Positions 44,022 to 53,530 of a stretch of 55,888 bases of DNA are shown here, piece by piece. The position numbers and the translations under genes are program-made. The notes below the pieces were generated by a model. It saw nothing but the letters and a program-made list of their open reading frames with translations, had not been told where the DNA came from and searched no databases. The first letter of the stretch is position 1. The number at the start of each line of letters is the position of its first letter. This DNA is from Acidobacteriota bacterium (lineage in GTDB: Bacteria; Acidobacteriota; Vicinamibacteria; Vicinamibacterales; UBA2999), in NCBI GenBank assembly GCA_947482665.1, contig CANKJK010000016.1, forward strand, positions 1-55,888. Reading direction: 5' to 3'.

Positions 44022-46052
44022 ATGCGCATCGGCAGACTGACGGCGTTGGTCGTGGCGATGGGCCTCCTGGCTCAGGGCGGACCATTGCTCGGGCAGCAGA
44101 AGGCCGCGCCCGCACCGCCCGCCCCGGTCGTGCAGGCTCCCGCGCAGGACGCCGTGCCGGTGTTCCGCTCCGGCATCAATTTCGTCCGCGTGGACGCGAT
44201 CGTGACCGACCGGAAGGGTGAGCCCGTCGACGATCTGACGGCCGCGGACTTCGACGTCCGCGAGGATGACAAGCCCCAGAGCATCGAGCAGTTCAAGCTG
44301 GTGCGCGTCGACCGCGCGCAGCGTCCGACCGATGAACCGCTGCGTGAGATTCGCGATCGCGATGACGTGGAACGTGAGGCGGCCTACGACGACGTCCGCC
44401 TCTTCGTGATCTTTTTCGACGACTACCACACGCGTGATGTGAACGCGATGGGCGTACGCAAACACCTGCTGGAGTTCCTTGATAAGCAGGTGAGTCCGAA
44501 GGATCTGGTGGCCTTGATGTATCCGCTATCCCCACTGGATACCGTCTCGTTCACCCGGAACCGGACTGCCACGATGGCGGCCGTCAATCGCTTCGAGGGG
44601 CGGAAGTACAAGTACGAACCCAGGAATGTGTTTGAGGAGAATTACGCGAACTATCCGACCGAGCAGGTGGAGGCCATCCGCAACCAGGTCGTGATCGGAG
44701 CCCTTCGTGGACTGGCGACCCATCTTGGTGGCATCCGTGACGGGCGAAAGGCCATCATCTATGTTGGCGAAGGGCTGACGACCTCGCTGCCACCGAGCAT
44801 GCGCAACGCGGATGCGCAGTTCGCCAACCCGTTGACCGCGCGGCAGGACAACCCGGTGGAGGACACGGTGTCCTTCTTCAACTACTCGGACATCCTGCAG
44901 CGGTTGCGCGACGTCATTGACGCGTCGAATCGGACGAACACATCGTTCTACACCGTGGACCCGCGCGGCCTTGCGGTAAGCGAGTTCCAGATCGACGAGA
45001 CGGCCTCGTTCGAAGCCGATCGCCGGATCCTCCAGCAGACACAGGACACGCTCCGCGTCCTGGCCGAAGGCACTGATGGCCGGGCGATTGTGGGCCGCAA
45101 CGACATCGCGAAAGGCCTCGCGCAGATGGTGCGTGATTCCAGCGCCTACTATCTGTTTGGCTACAACTCCTCGCAGGCGCCCACGGACGGGAAGTTCCAT
45201 GCGATCAAGGTCACACTGTCCGAGCGGGCGCGGAAGCGCGGATTGCAAGTCCGTGCCCGCCGCGGGTATCTCGCGCCGACGGCAGAGGACGTGCGCCGTG
45301 TCACGGAGCCGCCGAAGGTCACGGTGGCGAAGCCCGTCGCCGATGCCGTGTCGTCGCTCTCTGCGCGGGTGGCGTCACACGAGGTGGCCCGCAGCAGTCT
45401 GGGCGTGGCACAGGGAGCGGCCGGCCGGACGGCGGTGACCTTCCTCTGGGAGGCGTTGCCGGGACTGCCTGGCCTCCGCCGGGAGATGCCGGCGCGGGTG
45501 TCCCTGCTCGCGGCGACACCCGCCGGTGCGGTGGTGTTTCGGGGGCGCGTGCCGGCGGCGCCGGCGCCGGCTGCGACCGCCGGTGGCGCCGCGAGTCTGC
45601 CGGCCGGTAGCATCTCCTTCGAGTCGGCTCCGGGACCGCTGCAACTGCGCATCAGTATCGAATCAGAGACCGGTGCCGTGCTCGACACGGAGACGCGGGA
45701 GTGGACCGTCCCGGCGGTGACGGTCGGCATCAGTACGCCGCGGGTGTTCCGCGCACGGACGGTGCGCGACGTCCAGGCGCTGCTGAAGGAGTCATCCGGC
45801 CTGCCGACGCTCTCTCGCGACTTCTCCAGGGCCGAACGGATCGTCGTGCGGCTGGAGGCCTACGACAGCACACCCACGGCGGCACTGCTCAACCGGACCG
45901 GCCAGCGGATGGCGGATATCCCGCTGCAGGTCCTGACGACGCCGGCGTATTACCTCGACCTGTCGCTCGGAGCCCTTGCACCGGGCGAATATCTGCTGGA
46001 GATATCCGCGGGTCAGGCCCGCGAGCTCATCCCGCTGAAGATCGGCGCCTGA
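44022..46052 (+). CDS. Exported VWFA-related acidobacterial protein
   Basis: This encodes 676 residues from ATG 44022. A signal peptide (ALVVAMGLLAQGGPLLGQQ) is followed by FRSGINFVRVDAIVTDRKGEPV and LTAADFDVREDDKPQSI, the entry of the acidobacterial VWFA-related domain. The VWA fold follows (RLFVIFFDDYHTRD, RKAIIYVGEGLTTSLPPS, NTSFYTVDPRGLAV), then YYLFGYNSSQAPTDGKFHAIKVTL and about 200 residues with beta-sandwich character. The MIDAS-like DxDxx residues sit in FFDDYH. Such proteins are exported and many copies occur in Acidobacteriota; the role is unknown, perhaps adhesion or regulated assembly. Confidence 0.88.
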   Translation: MRIGRLTALVVAMGLLAQGGPLLGQQKAAPAPPAPVVQAPAQDAVPVFRSGINFVRVDAIVTDRKGEPVDDLTAADFDVREDDKPQSIEQFKLVRVDRAQRPTDEPLREIRDRDDVEREAAYDDVRLFVIFFDDYHTRDVNAMGVRKHLLEFLDKQVSPKDLVALMYPLSPLDTVSFTRNRTATMAAVNRFEGRKYKYEPRNVFEENYANYPTEQVEAIRNQVVIGALRGLATHLGGIRDGRKAIIYVGEGLTTSLPPSMRNADAQFANPLTARQDNPVEDTVSFFNYSDILQRLRDVIDASNRTNTSFYTVDPRGLAVSEFQIDETASFEADRRILQQTQDTLRVLAEGTDGRAIVGRNDIAKGLAQMVRDSSAYYLFGYNSSQAPTDGKFHAIKVTLSERARKRGLQVRARRGYLAPTAEDVRRVTEPPKVTVAKPVADAVSSLSARVASHEVARSSLGVAQGAAGRTAVTFLWEALPGLPGLRREMPARVSLLAATPAGAVVFRGRVPAAPAPAATAGGAASLPAGSISFESAPGPLQLRISIESETGAVLDTETREWTVPAVTVGISTPRVFRARTVRDVQALLKESSGLPTLSRDFSRAERIVVRLEAYDSTPTAALLNRTGQRMADIPLQVLTTPAYYLDLSLGALAPGEYLLEISAGQARELIPLKIGA

Positions 46053-46058
46053 GCGGCG

Positions 46059-47309
46059 TCAGGCGTACATCCCGCGCAGACGGGTGACGTCGGCGACGCG
46101 CGAGATGGCCACCATGTAGGCGGCGGTCCGCAGGTCGACGGCGTGCGTGACCCCTGTCTGGACCACGGTGGTGAAGGCCTTGATCATCACCTGTTCGAGC
46201 CGGCTGACCACTTCGGCTTCGGTCCAGAAGTAGCCGTGCCGGTCCTGGACCCACTCGAAGTAGGACGCGGTGACGCCGCCGGCGTTCGCGAGGATGTCGG
46301 GCACGACGAACACGCCGCGCGCGTGCAGGTGCCGATGCGCCTCGGGGAGCGTCGGACCGTTGGCGGCTTCCACGACGATGCGGGCGCGAATGGTGTCCAC
46401 GTTGGCCGGTGTGATCTGATTCTCAAGCGCGGCGGGAATCAGGACATCGACATCGAGACCGAAGACGTCCGCCGGCGGAAGCGGGTCGGCGTCCGGGAAT
46501 CCGGCCACGGACCCGTGGGCCGTGGCCCAGCGCAGCAGGGCCGGGATATCGAGACCCTCGGCGCGGTAGAGGCCGCCGCGCACATCCGTGACGGCGACGA
46601 CGCGGGCGCCAGCCCGGGACAGCAGATCCGCCGAGACGGAGCCGACGTTGCCGAAACCCTGGATCGCCACCCGCAGGCCCTCGAAGAGGAGTCCGACATG
46701 CGCGGCGGCCTCGCGCGTCACCACCATCACGCCCCGGCCCGTGGCTTCACGGCGGCCCAGGGAGCCGCCCATTTCCACAGGCTTGCCTGTGACGACGGCC
46801 GTTTCGGTGTGGCCGACGTGCATTGAGTAGGTGTCCATCACCCAGGCCATGGTCTGGGCGTCGGTATTGACGTCCGGCGCTGGGACATCCTTCTCGGGGC
46901 CAATGAGGTCGGCGATCTCGGCGACGTAGCGCCGCGTCAGGGCTTCCAGTTCGCGGCGGGACATCCGCGAAGGGTCGCAGATGATGCCGCCCTTTGCGCC
47001 CCCGAACGGGAGGTGTGCGACGGCGCACTTCCAGGTCATCCAGGCCGCGAGTGTTGTGACCTCATCCAGCGACACGTCCGGGTGGAAGCGGATGCCGCCC
47101 TTGCCCGGTCCGAGCGCGACGTTGTAGAGCACGCGGTAGCCGGTGAAGACCTGGATCTCGCCGTTGTCCATGAGGACGGGGCAGGAGACCACGACCTGGC
47201 GACGGGGATGCGTGAGGATGCGCCAGATGCCGGGGTCGAGTCCGAGGTGGGTCGCCGCGTCCTCGAACTCCTCGAGCATGGCGCTGAACAGGGGGCCGTG
47301 TGTTCCCAT
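46059..47309 (-). CDS. Glutamate (Glu/Leu/Phe/Val) dehydrogenase
   Basis: This encodes 416 residues, standard for the hexameric enzyme. Substrate and catalytic residues appear in GPGKGGIRFHPDV, VAHLPFGGAKGGI (catalytic Lys) and PAPDVNTDAQTMAW. The nucleotide fold is VAIQGFGNVGSVSA. It catalyses reversible deamination of glutamate to 2-oxoglutarate. NAD versus NADP use is not determined here. ATG 47309 is chosen; an in-frame ATG at 47279 is also possible. It is divergent from the B12-binding gene and converges on the VWA gene. Confidence 0.93.
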   Translation of the reverse strand: MGTHGPLFSAMLEEFEDAATHLGLDPGIWRILTHPRRQVVVSCPVLMDNGEIQVFTGYRVLYNVALGPGKGGIRFHPDVSLDEVTTLAAWMTWKCAVAHLPFGGAKGGIICDPSRMSRRELEALTRRYVAEIADLIGPEKDVPAPDVNTDAQTMAWVMDTYSMHVGHTETAVVTGKPVEMGGSLGRREATGRGVMVVTREAAAHVGLLFEGLRVAIQGFGNVGSVSADLLSRAGARVVAVTDVRGGLYRAEGLDIPALLRWATAHGSVAGFPDADPLPPADVFGLDVDVLIPAALENQITPANVDTIRARIVVEAANGPTLPEAHRHLHARGVFVVPDILANAGGVTASYFEWVQDRHGYFWTEAEVVSRLEQVMIKAFTTVVQTGVTHAVDLRTAAYMVAISRVADVTRLRGMYA

Positions 47310-47363
47310 GCCGACACGCTAGCCCGCGGCTCGACCCAAGTCAATTTCAGGGGCGGGCACGGC

Positions 47364-47369
47364 TATAAT
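47364..47369 (+). promoter_or_regulatory. Consensus -10 of the B12-binding gene
   Basis: TATAAT, within GGCTATAAT, ending 11 nt before ATG 47381. It predicts a leader of about 5 nt; no -35 or strong Shine-Dalgarno is seen. Confidence 0.55.
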
Positions 47370-47380
47370 GAGCGGATTCT

Positions 47381-47791
47381 ATGAGCCAGAGCATTCGAGT
47401 GGTCATCGCGAAGCCGGGCCTTGACGGACACGATCGAGGCGCGAAGGTCATCGCGCGCGCCCTGCGTGACGCCGGGATGGAGGTCGTCTACACGGGCCTC
47501 CGGCAGACACCCGAGCAGATTGTGTCCGCCGCGCTCCAGGAAGACGCGGATGTCATCGGCCTCTCGATCCTCTCCGGAGCCCACCTCCATATCTGCCCCC
47601 GGATCATGGAGCTGCTGAAGGCCCAGGGGATGGATGATGTGATGGTTGTGGTGGGCGGCATCATCCCCGACGCTGACATCCCGGTGCTGAATGCCCTGGG
47701 GATCCAGGGCATATTCCTGCCGGGCACGCCGATGCAGGACGTCGTACGGTACGTGACCGAGCACGCCCGCACCCGAACACTCACCGCCTGA
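47381..47791 (+). CDS. Cobalamin B12-binding subunit (methylmalonyl-CoA mutase C-terminal type)
   Basis: This encodes 136 residues. The cobalamin motif is D15-x-H17-xx-G in [12 protein letters not shown], followed by [11 protein letters not shown] and [12 protein letters not shown]. This is the stand-alone small subunit form that pairs with a separate catalytic mutase subunit; no mutase gene is in the window. It would bind B12 for methylmalonyl-CoA or an isobutyryl-type mutase. The receiver gene follows after 14 nt. Confidence 0.93.
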   Translation: MSQSIRVVIAKPGLDGHDRGAKVIARALRDAGMEVVYTGLRQTPEQIVSAALQEDADVIGLSILSGAHLHICPRIMELLKAQGMDDVMVVVGGIIPDADIPVLNALGIQGIFLPGTPMQDVVRYVTEHARTRTLTA

Positions 47792-47805
47792 ACCGGCTGC
47801 ACCGC

Positions 47806-49293
47806 ATGTCACACATCCTCCTCCTGGCCGAGCCCAGTCTTACGATCCAACGGGTCGTGCAACTGACCTTCGCCAATGAGGATATTGATGTGGTGATCGC
47901 GACTGACGGCGCGGAGGCCATCGAACAGGCCGAGCGGCTGAGGCCGGCCATCGTGCTGGCTGATGTCGCGCTGGCGAGGCACACAGGCTACGAAGTCGCC
48001 GCCTACTTCAAACGGACTCCGAAGTTCGCGGGGATCCCGGTCGTGTTGCTGTCGGGCGCGTTTGAGCGCGTGGATTCCGCCAGGGCAGCCGAGGCCGGAT
48101 GCGACCTGGTGCTGAGCAAGCCCTTCGAGCCGCGGCATCTGCTGGCACAGGTCCGGGGCCTCCTGCCAGGGTCGCCGACCTCCGCACAGGATGCTGCGGC
48201 GATTGCCGGCGGCCTGCGCGCGACCCCTGCCGGATTTGTGCCCGCGGCGCCACGCGTGCCGGCGCCTGCCGCGGAGCCGGTGGCGGCGGTGTCTACGCAG
48301 GCGTCAGCCGCTCAGGAGTTCGCAGCTCCAACGTGGCCCGTGCCGGATTTGCCGCACGCTGCACGCCCGGAGGTGGTTGAACAGGCGCCGCCGGCCCGTC
48401 AGGAGTTCGTGGTGCCTGCTCCGGCAAGGATGCCTGACGCGCCAACGGCGGCAACCGCTGTCGAGGTGCCGGAGGAGGACCCGATGCTGGGGCTGCCGGC
48501 GGATTGGTCGGTGCCAGTGGCACCGGTTGAACCGGTACCCTCCTTTGAGATGCTCGCCCTGACGAACAAGTCCATGCACCTGGTCCCCTCGGCACGGCGC
48601 GAGGAGGCTCAGCCCGAGAGCGAGAGCGAGGGCGGGGAGACCCCGCCCCAGGCGACGTCGTACGAGACAGGTGTCGTTGGCCACGACCTCGGCAATCTCA
48701 TCCCGGCGCTCGACGACTACTTCGACCAGCTTGATGCGGCGTTTGCGACGGGAGCAGAGAGCACGTTCCGCAAGATGCCGGAGGCGCCTCCACTCACCGC
48801 CGCTCCGATACCCTCGCCTCCGGCCATGATGCCGCCTGCGCCGCCAGCGGTCGTGCTGTCGCCGCCGGCCCCCGTTGCGCCTGTGACAGAACCCGTCGCG
48901 CCCATCGAGGTTCGGTCACCGGCCGTGAGTCCGTTCTCCATGCTGCGCCTTGAAACACCCGCCCGCCGGCCGACCCCGCCCGTGCAGCCGCCCGTGCCAC
49001 CGCCGGCGGCGACCGTGGTGGCGCCGGTGACGCCGGCTGAACCGGTGGCACCGGCGGCGCCTGTCAGCATCGATGACGCCTACGACGCCCTGATGAAGCA
49101 GTTGCGCGAGCCGCGGCCGCGGCCGTCGGTCGTGGCACTGCGGGCTGATGACGAATTGCTCGTGGAGCGCGCAGTCGAGCGCGTGCTCGAACAACTGGAT
49201 ACGACTGCCCTCCGGGAGGCCCTGACGGATGTCGTCACGGCCCTCGCGAAGCGGGTCATCCAGGAAGAGATCGAACGCATCCGCCGCCCCTGA
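47806..49293 (+). CDS. Response regulator receiver with long Pro/Ala linker
   Basis: This encodes 495 residues. The receiver domain (1-120) begins MSHILLLAEPSLTIQRVVQ, has the phospho-acceptor Asp53 in IVLADVALARHTG, and Lys in VLSKPFEPRHLL. About 300 residues rich in Pro, Ala and Glu follow with no fold, then a C-terminal helical element (VERAVERVLEQLDTTALREALTDVVTALAKRV) that may dimerise or bind a partner. Such proteins are found in myxobacteria and Acidobacteriota, sometimes linked to motility or polarity; the role here is unknown. It follows the B12 gene closely. Confidence 0.85.
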   Translation: MSHILLLAEPSLTIQRVVQLTFANEDIDVVIATDGAEAIEQAERLRPAIVLADVALARHTGYEVAAYFKRTPKFAGIPVVLLSGAFERVDSARAAEAGCDLVLSKPFEPRHLLAQVRGLLPGSPTSAQDAAAIAGGLRATPAGFVPAAPRVPAPAAEPVAAVSTQASAAQEFAAPTWPVPDLPHAARPEVVEQAPPARQEFVVPAPARMPDAPTAATAVEVPEEDPMLGLPADWSVPVAPVEPVPSFEMLALTNKSMHLVPSARREEAQPESESEGGETPPQATSYETGVVGHDLGNLIPALDDYFDQLDAAFATGAESTFRKMPEAPPLTAAPIPSPPAMMPPAPPAVVLSPPAPVAPVTEPVAPIEVRSPAVSPFSMLRLETPARRPTPPVQPPVPPPAATVVAPVTPAEPVAPAAPVSIDDAYDALMKQLREPRPRPSVVALRADDELLVERAVERVLEQLDTTALREALTDVVTALAKRVIQEEIERIRRP

Positions 49294-49339
49294 GACGCGC
49301 TTTCCGCGCAACGCGGACGGCCTTTCGCCGGCCAGACCT

Positions 49340-51889
49340 GTGACTACACCATTGAACCTGCCTGAGAAGCCGGCCCTTGAGGGCCTGGAAGCCAAGTGGC
49401 GCGCCCGCTGGGACGCCGATGGCACCTATCGGTTTGACCGGACGCGCCCCCGCGCCGAGGTCTACTCGATTGACACGCCACCTCCGACGGTCAGCGGCTC
49501 GCTGCACGTCGGGCACGTGTTTTCCTACACGCACACCGACGTCATCGCGCGCTTCCAGCGCATGCGCGGGCGCGAGGTGTTCTACCCGATGGGGTGGGAC
49601 GACAACGGCCTGCCCACGGAACGCCGCGTGCAGAACTACTTCGGCGTGAAGTGCGATCCCTCGCTGCCGTATGTGGCGGATTTCGAGCCGCCTGCCACGC
49701 CAGGCAAGCAGGCCGTACCGGTGTCGCGGCCGAACTTCATCGAGTTGTGCATCCGCCTGACCGCCGAGGACGAGCGGGTGTTCGAGGAGGTGTGGCGCCA
49801 ACTCGGCCTCTCGGTCGATTGGTCTCATACCTACGCCACCATCGGACGGCGGTCGCAGCGAGTGTCGCAGGCCTCGTTCCTTCGGCTGCTGACGAACCGG
49901 CTGGCCTATCAGCTGGAGGCGCCGACCCTGTGGGACGTCGATTTCCGCACGGCGGTCGCCCAGGCCGAACTCGAGGATCGCGAGCAGCCAGGCGCGTATC
50001 ACCGGCTTCGCTTCGCATCGGAGGTGACGACCGGCCCCGGTGTGGAGATCGAGACAACACGACCGGAACTGCTCCCGGCGTGCGTGGCACTCGTGGCTCA
50101 CCCGGACGACGCGCGCTACCAGCCCCTCTTCGGCACGCATGTGCTGACGCCGCTGTTTGGCGTGCGTGTGCCGGTCCTCGCGCATCCGCTCGCCGAACCA
50201 GAGAAGGGCAGCGGCATCGCCATGATCTGTACCTTCGGCGACATCACGGACGTGACGTGGTGGCGTGAACTCTCGCTGCCAGTGCGCGCCATCATTCAGA
50301 CGAACGGCACCCTGAAGCCGGTGAGCTTTGGCGCGCCGGGCTGGGAGTCGGTGGACGCGGGCGCGGCCCAGGCCGCCTATGACCAGATGGCCGGGCTTGC
50401 GGCGTCGAAGGCGCGCGCGGTCATCGTGCCGCTGCTCCGCGACTCCGGCGCCCTCATCGGCGAGCCGCGGCCAATCACCCACGCCGTGAAGTTCTTCGAG
50501 AAAGGGGACCGCCCCCTCGAGATCGTCACCAGCCGCCAGTGGTTCATCAAGACGATGGATTTCCGCGACGCCCTGTTGTCGCGGGGGCGTCAGCTCCACT
50601 GGTATCCCGACTACATGCGTGGCCGGCTCGACAACTGGGTGAACGGTCTGAACGGGGACTGGTGCGTCAGTCGCCAGCGCTTCTTCGGCGTGCCGTTTCC
50701 CCTGTGGTATCCCGTCGCCGCCGATGGCAGCGTCGACCACACGCGTCCGATCGCACCGGCCGAGACCCGGCTGCCCATCGACCCGTCGACGGATGTGCCC
50801 GAGGGCTATACGGCGGAGCAGCGCGGCGTGCCCGGCGGCTTTGTCGGCGACCCGGATGTGATGGACACCTGGGCCACCTCGTCGCTCACTCCGCAGATCG
50901 CCGGCGGCTGGCTGGAGGACGACGACCTGTTTGCGCGGGTGTTTCCAATGGACCTGCGCCCCCAGGCGCACGACATCATCCGGACGTGGCTCTTTTCCAC
51001 CGTCCTGCGGACGCACATGGAGCGCGCCTGCCTGCCGTGGACCCACGCGGCGATTTCGGGCTGGGTGCTGGACCCGGACCGCAAGAAGATGTCGAAGTCC
51101 AAGGGCAACGTCGTGACGCCGAAGGCCCTGCTCGACGAGCACGGGTCGGACGGCGTGCGCTACTGGGCGGCCTGTGCGCGACCCGGCACGGATACGAGCT
51201 TCGACCCGGCGCAGATGAAGGTCGGCCGCCGGCTGGCCATCAAGCTGCTGAACGCCTCGCGGTTCGCGCTGCTGCAGGCGGAGCCGGTTGGGGCCATCAC
51301 CGAGCCGCTCGATCGCGGCATGCTCACCACGCTCGCCCGGCTGGTCGAGGATGCCACCGAGCAGCTTGAGCAGTATGACTACGCGCGTGTCCTCGAGCGG
51401 ACAGAACGGTTCTTCTGGTCATTCTGCGACGACTATCTGGAGCTCGTGAAGTCGCGCCGCTACGGCGACTTCACGCCGGAGGGCGCGGCCTCGGCCAACA
51501 GCGCGATGCGAGTGGCGCTTGCCACGCTCCTGCGGCTCTTCGCGCCCTATCTGCCCTTTGTGACCGAAGAGGTCTGGTCGTGGTGGCAGCCCGGCTCGGT
51601 GCACCGTGCCACCTGGCCCACGCCGGCGGAGGTGACGCGTGACATCGGCGGCCAGGATCTCGACGCCACCGGCGTGCTGGAGCAGACGCAGGCGGCGCTC
51701 GCCGAGGTGCGACGCATCCGCGCGCAGGAGAAGCGTGGCGGGAAGGCCGTGATCGCATCAGCCGTGTTGCCGGCCGCCTGGGCGCGGTTGGCGCAGCGCG
51801 ATTTCTCGGCCGCGCTCCACATCCAGCAGCTGACCTTTGCGGACGTGCCGGAGCCGCAGTTGACCTTCGCGGAGGAACCCGCCTCGTGA
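49340..51889 (+). CDS. valS: Valyl-tRNA synthetase
   Basis: This encodes 849 residues from GTG 49340; a GTG/ATG-like start at 49229 would overlap the receiver gene by 65 nt. HIGH appears as SLHVGHVFSYTHTD and KMSKS as KKMSKSKGNVV; FYPMGWDDNGLPTERR and NGDWCVSRQRFFGVPFPLWY are the valine and editing-region signatures. It ends QLTFADVPEPQLTF, without the long C-terminal coiled coil of many bacterial ValS, like the shorter archaeal-type form. It is the first gene of a five-gene unit. Confidence 0.95.
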   Translation: MTTPLNLPEKPALEGLEAKWRARWDADGTYRFDRTRPRAEVYSIDTPPPTVSGSLHVGHVFSYTHTDVIARFQRMRGREVFYPMGWDDNGLPTERRVQNYFGVKCDPSLPYVADFEPPATPGKQAVPVSRPNFIELCIRLTAEDERVFEEVWRQLGLSVDWSHTYATIGRRSQRVSQASFLRLLTNRLAYQLEAPTLWDVDFRTAVAQAELEDREQPGAYHRLRFASEVTTGPGVEIETTRPELLPACVALVAHPDDARYQPLFGTHVLTPLFGVRVPVLAHPLAEPEKGSGIAMICTFGDITDVTWWRELSLPVRAIIQTNGTLKPVSFGAPGWESVDAGAAQAAYDQMAGLAASKARAVIVPLLRDSGALIGEPRPITHAVKFFEKGDRPLEIVTSRQWFIKTMDFRDALLSRGRQLHWYPDYMRGRLDNWVNGLNGDWCVSRQRFFGVPFPLWYPVAADGSVDHTRPIAPAETRLPIDPSTDVPEGYTAEQRGVPGGFVGDPDVMDTWATSSLTPQIAGGWLEDDDLFARVFPMDLRPQAHDIIRTWLFSTVLRTHMERACLPWTHAAISGWVLDPDRKKMSKSKGNVVTPKALLDEHGSDGVRYWAACARPGTDTSFDPAQMKVGRRLAIKLLNASRFALLQAEPVGAITEPLDRGMLTTLARLVEDATEQLEQYDYARVLERTERFFWSFCDDYLELVKSRRYGDFTPEGAASANSAMRVALATLLRLFAPYLPFVTEEVWSWWQPGSVHRATWPTPAEVTRDIGGQDLDATGVLEQTQAALAEVRRIRAQEKRGGKAVIASAVLPAAWARLAQRDFSAALHIQQLTFADVPEPQLTFAEEPAS

Positions 51890-52740
51890 AGGCCGTCCCG
51901 TTCGGGCCGATGGACCCGGGGACATACCGCGATCTGGTCCGTCGTGCGCTGGCCGAGGACATCGGCTGGGGCGACGTCACCACCAACGAACTCGTGCCGG
52001 CGGCGGCGATGGCGCGGGGCGTCTTCCTGGCCAAGGCACCCTGTGTCCTCGCCGGCCTGGATGTGGCGGCCGAGGCCTTCCGCCAACTCGACCCCGCAGC
52101 CGCGGTGACCGTGCACCGCGGGGACGGCGAGACGTGCGAGGCCGGACAGATCGCCGCGACCGTCACCGGGCGGGCGACGGCGCTCATCACCGCCGAGCGC
52201 GTGGCGCTCAACTTCCTGCAGCGGCTCTCGGGCATTGCCACGCTGACGCGCCGGTTCGTTGAGGCGGCGGATGGCCGGATCACGGTGCTGGATACCCGGA
52301 AGACGACGCCGCTCCTACGGGCGCTCGAGAAGTACGCCGTGCGCGCCGGCGGCGGGGTGAATCACCGGCATCGGCTCGATGACGCGATCCTCATCAAGGA
52401 CAACCATCTTCGTCTCGGGGGTGGCGTCACGGCGACCGTCAGGACCATGCGCGAGCGGCGGCGGGATCTCCTGACCGAGGTCGAAGTCGAGACGCTGACC
52501 CAGCTCGACGAGGCGCTGGCCGCGGGAGCCGAACTCGTGCTGCTCGACAACATGTCCACCCCGGACATCGTCGAGGCTGTCCGCCGGTGCCAGGGGCGCG
52601 CGCGTGTCGAGGTCTCGGGCAATGTGAGTCTGGCGCGGATCCCAGAGCTGGCGGCTACGGGGGCGGACTATGTCTCTGTGGGTGCCCTGACCCACTCGGC
52701 CCCCTCCATCGATCTCAGCTTTGAACTTGAACTCCTCTGA
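51886..52740 (+). CDS. nadC: Nicotinate-nucleotide pyrophosphorylase (carboxylating)
   Basis: This encodes 284 residues from GTG 51886, overlapping the valS stop by 4 nt (GTGA). The quinolinate phosphoribosyltransferase core has LNFLQRLSGIATLT, VLDTRKTTPLLRALEKYAVRAGGG with the catalytic Arg/Lys, and VEVETLTQLDEAL, NVSLARIPELAATGADYVSVGALTHS near the end. It makes nicotinate mononucleotide from quinolinate. birA follows in overlap or within 4 nt. Confidence 0.96.
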   Translation: MKAVPFGPMDPGTYRDLVRRALAEDIGWGDVTTNELVPAAAMARGVFLAKAPCVLAGLDVAAEAFRQLDPAAAVTVHRGDGETCEAGQIAATVTGRATALITAERVALNFLQRLSGIATLTRRFVEAADGRITVLDTRKTTPLLRALEKYAVRAGGGVNHRHRLDDAILIKDNHLRLGGGVTATVRTMRERRRDLLTEVEVETLTQLDEALAAGAELVLLDNMSTPDIVEAVRRCQGRARVEVSGNVSLARIPELAATGADYVSVGALTHSAPSIDLSFELELL

Positions 52741-52744
52741 CCTG

Positions 52745-53530
52745 GTGCCCGTGCCGCCGGATGTACGCGAGGCGCTGGCGAGGACTCGCGAGGCGCGGGG
52801 CGCGATGGGTGCGGCCCTGACGTGGTACGCCACGACATCCTCCACGAATGACCGGGCCATGGAAGCGGCCACGTCGGGCGCGGCGCACGGCACCGTCGTG
52901 GTGGCAGACACGCAGACCTCCGGACGGGGCCGGCTCGGCCGCGTGTGGCAGTCGCCGGCTGGCGCAGGTCTCTACGTGTCGGCCATCGTGATGGCGCCGG
53001 GTGGCGTCGTGCCGCTGCTGCCGCTTGCCGCCGGTGTGGCGCTGGCAGAGGGCGTGCGTGCCGGGGCGGGACTCGACGTGCAGCTGAAGTGGCCGAACGA
53101 TATCTGGGTGGATGGGCGGAAGCTTGGCGGCATCCTGGCCGAGGCGGTCTCCGTGCAGGCTGAGCCGTCGACAGTGGTCCTGGGCTTCGGACTGAATCTG
53201 GACGCCGCGGCACTGCCGCCGGAGGTGGCGGGCCTGGCCACCTCGCTCGAGATTGAATTGGGACGCCGGGCGGATCGGGGCGTGCTGCTGGCGGAGTGCC
53301 TGGCCGCACTGGAGCGCTCGGTGAATGCGCTGCGGGACGGCCGCGCCGGAGAGGTGCTGGCCGCGTGGCGCAGGCTGGCCGCGCCGCTGATGGGCCGCCG
53401 CGTCGAGTGGGATTCCCTTGAGGGCGTGCGCGAGGGCCGTGCGGCCGGCATCGGGGACGACGGCGCGCTGCTGGTGGACACGCCGACCGAGGTGGTGCAA
53501 CTGCGCGCTGGAGAGGTCCGGTGGCGGTGA
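52745..53530 (+). CDS. birA: Biotin--[acetyl-CoA-carboxylase] ligase
   Basis: This encodes 261 residues from GTG 52745, 4 nt after the nadC stop; TTG 52721, overlapping nadC by 20 nt, is the alternative. The catalytic domain has TSSTNDRAMEAA, the biotin-adenylate loop TSGRGRLGRVWQSPAGAG, and LKWPNDIWVDGRKLGGIL. The C-terminal SH3-like cap follows. It lacks the N-terminal HTH of repressor-type BirA, so it probably only biotinylates carboxyl carriers and does not regulate transcription. Confidence 0.95.
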   Translation: MPVPPDVREALARTREARGAMGAALTWYATTSSTNDRAMEAATSGAAHGTVVVADTQTSGRGRLGRVWQSPAGAGLYVSAIVMAPGGVVPLLPLAAGVALAEGVRAGAGLDVQLKWPNDIWVDGRKLGGILAEAVSVQAEPSTVVLGFGLNLDAAALPPEVAGLATSLEIELGRRADRGVLLAECLAALERSVNALRDGRAGEVLAAWRRLAAPLMGRRVEWDSLEGVREGRAAGIGDDGALLVDTPTEVVQLRAGEVRWR

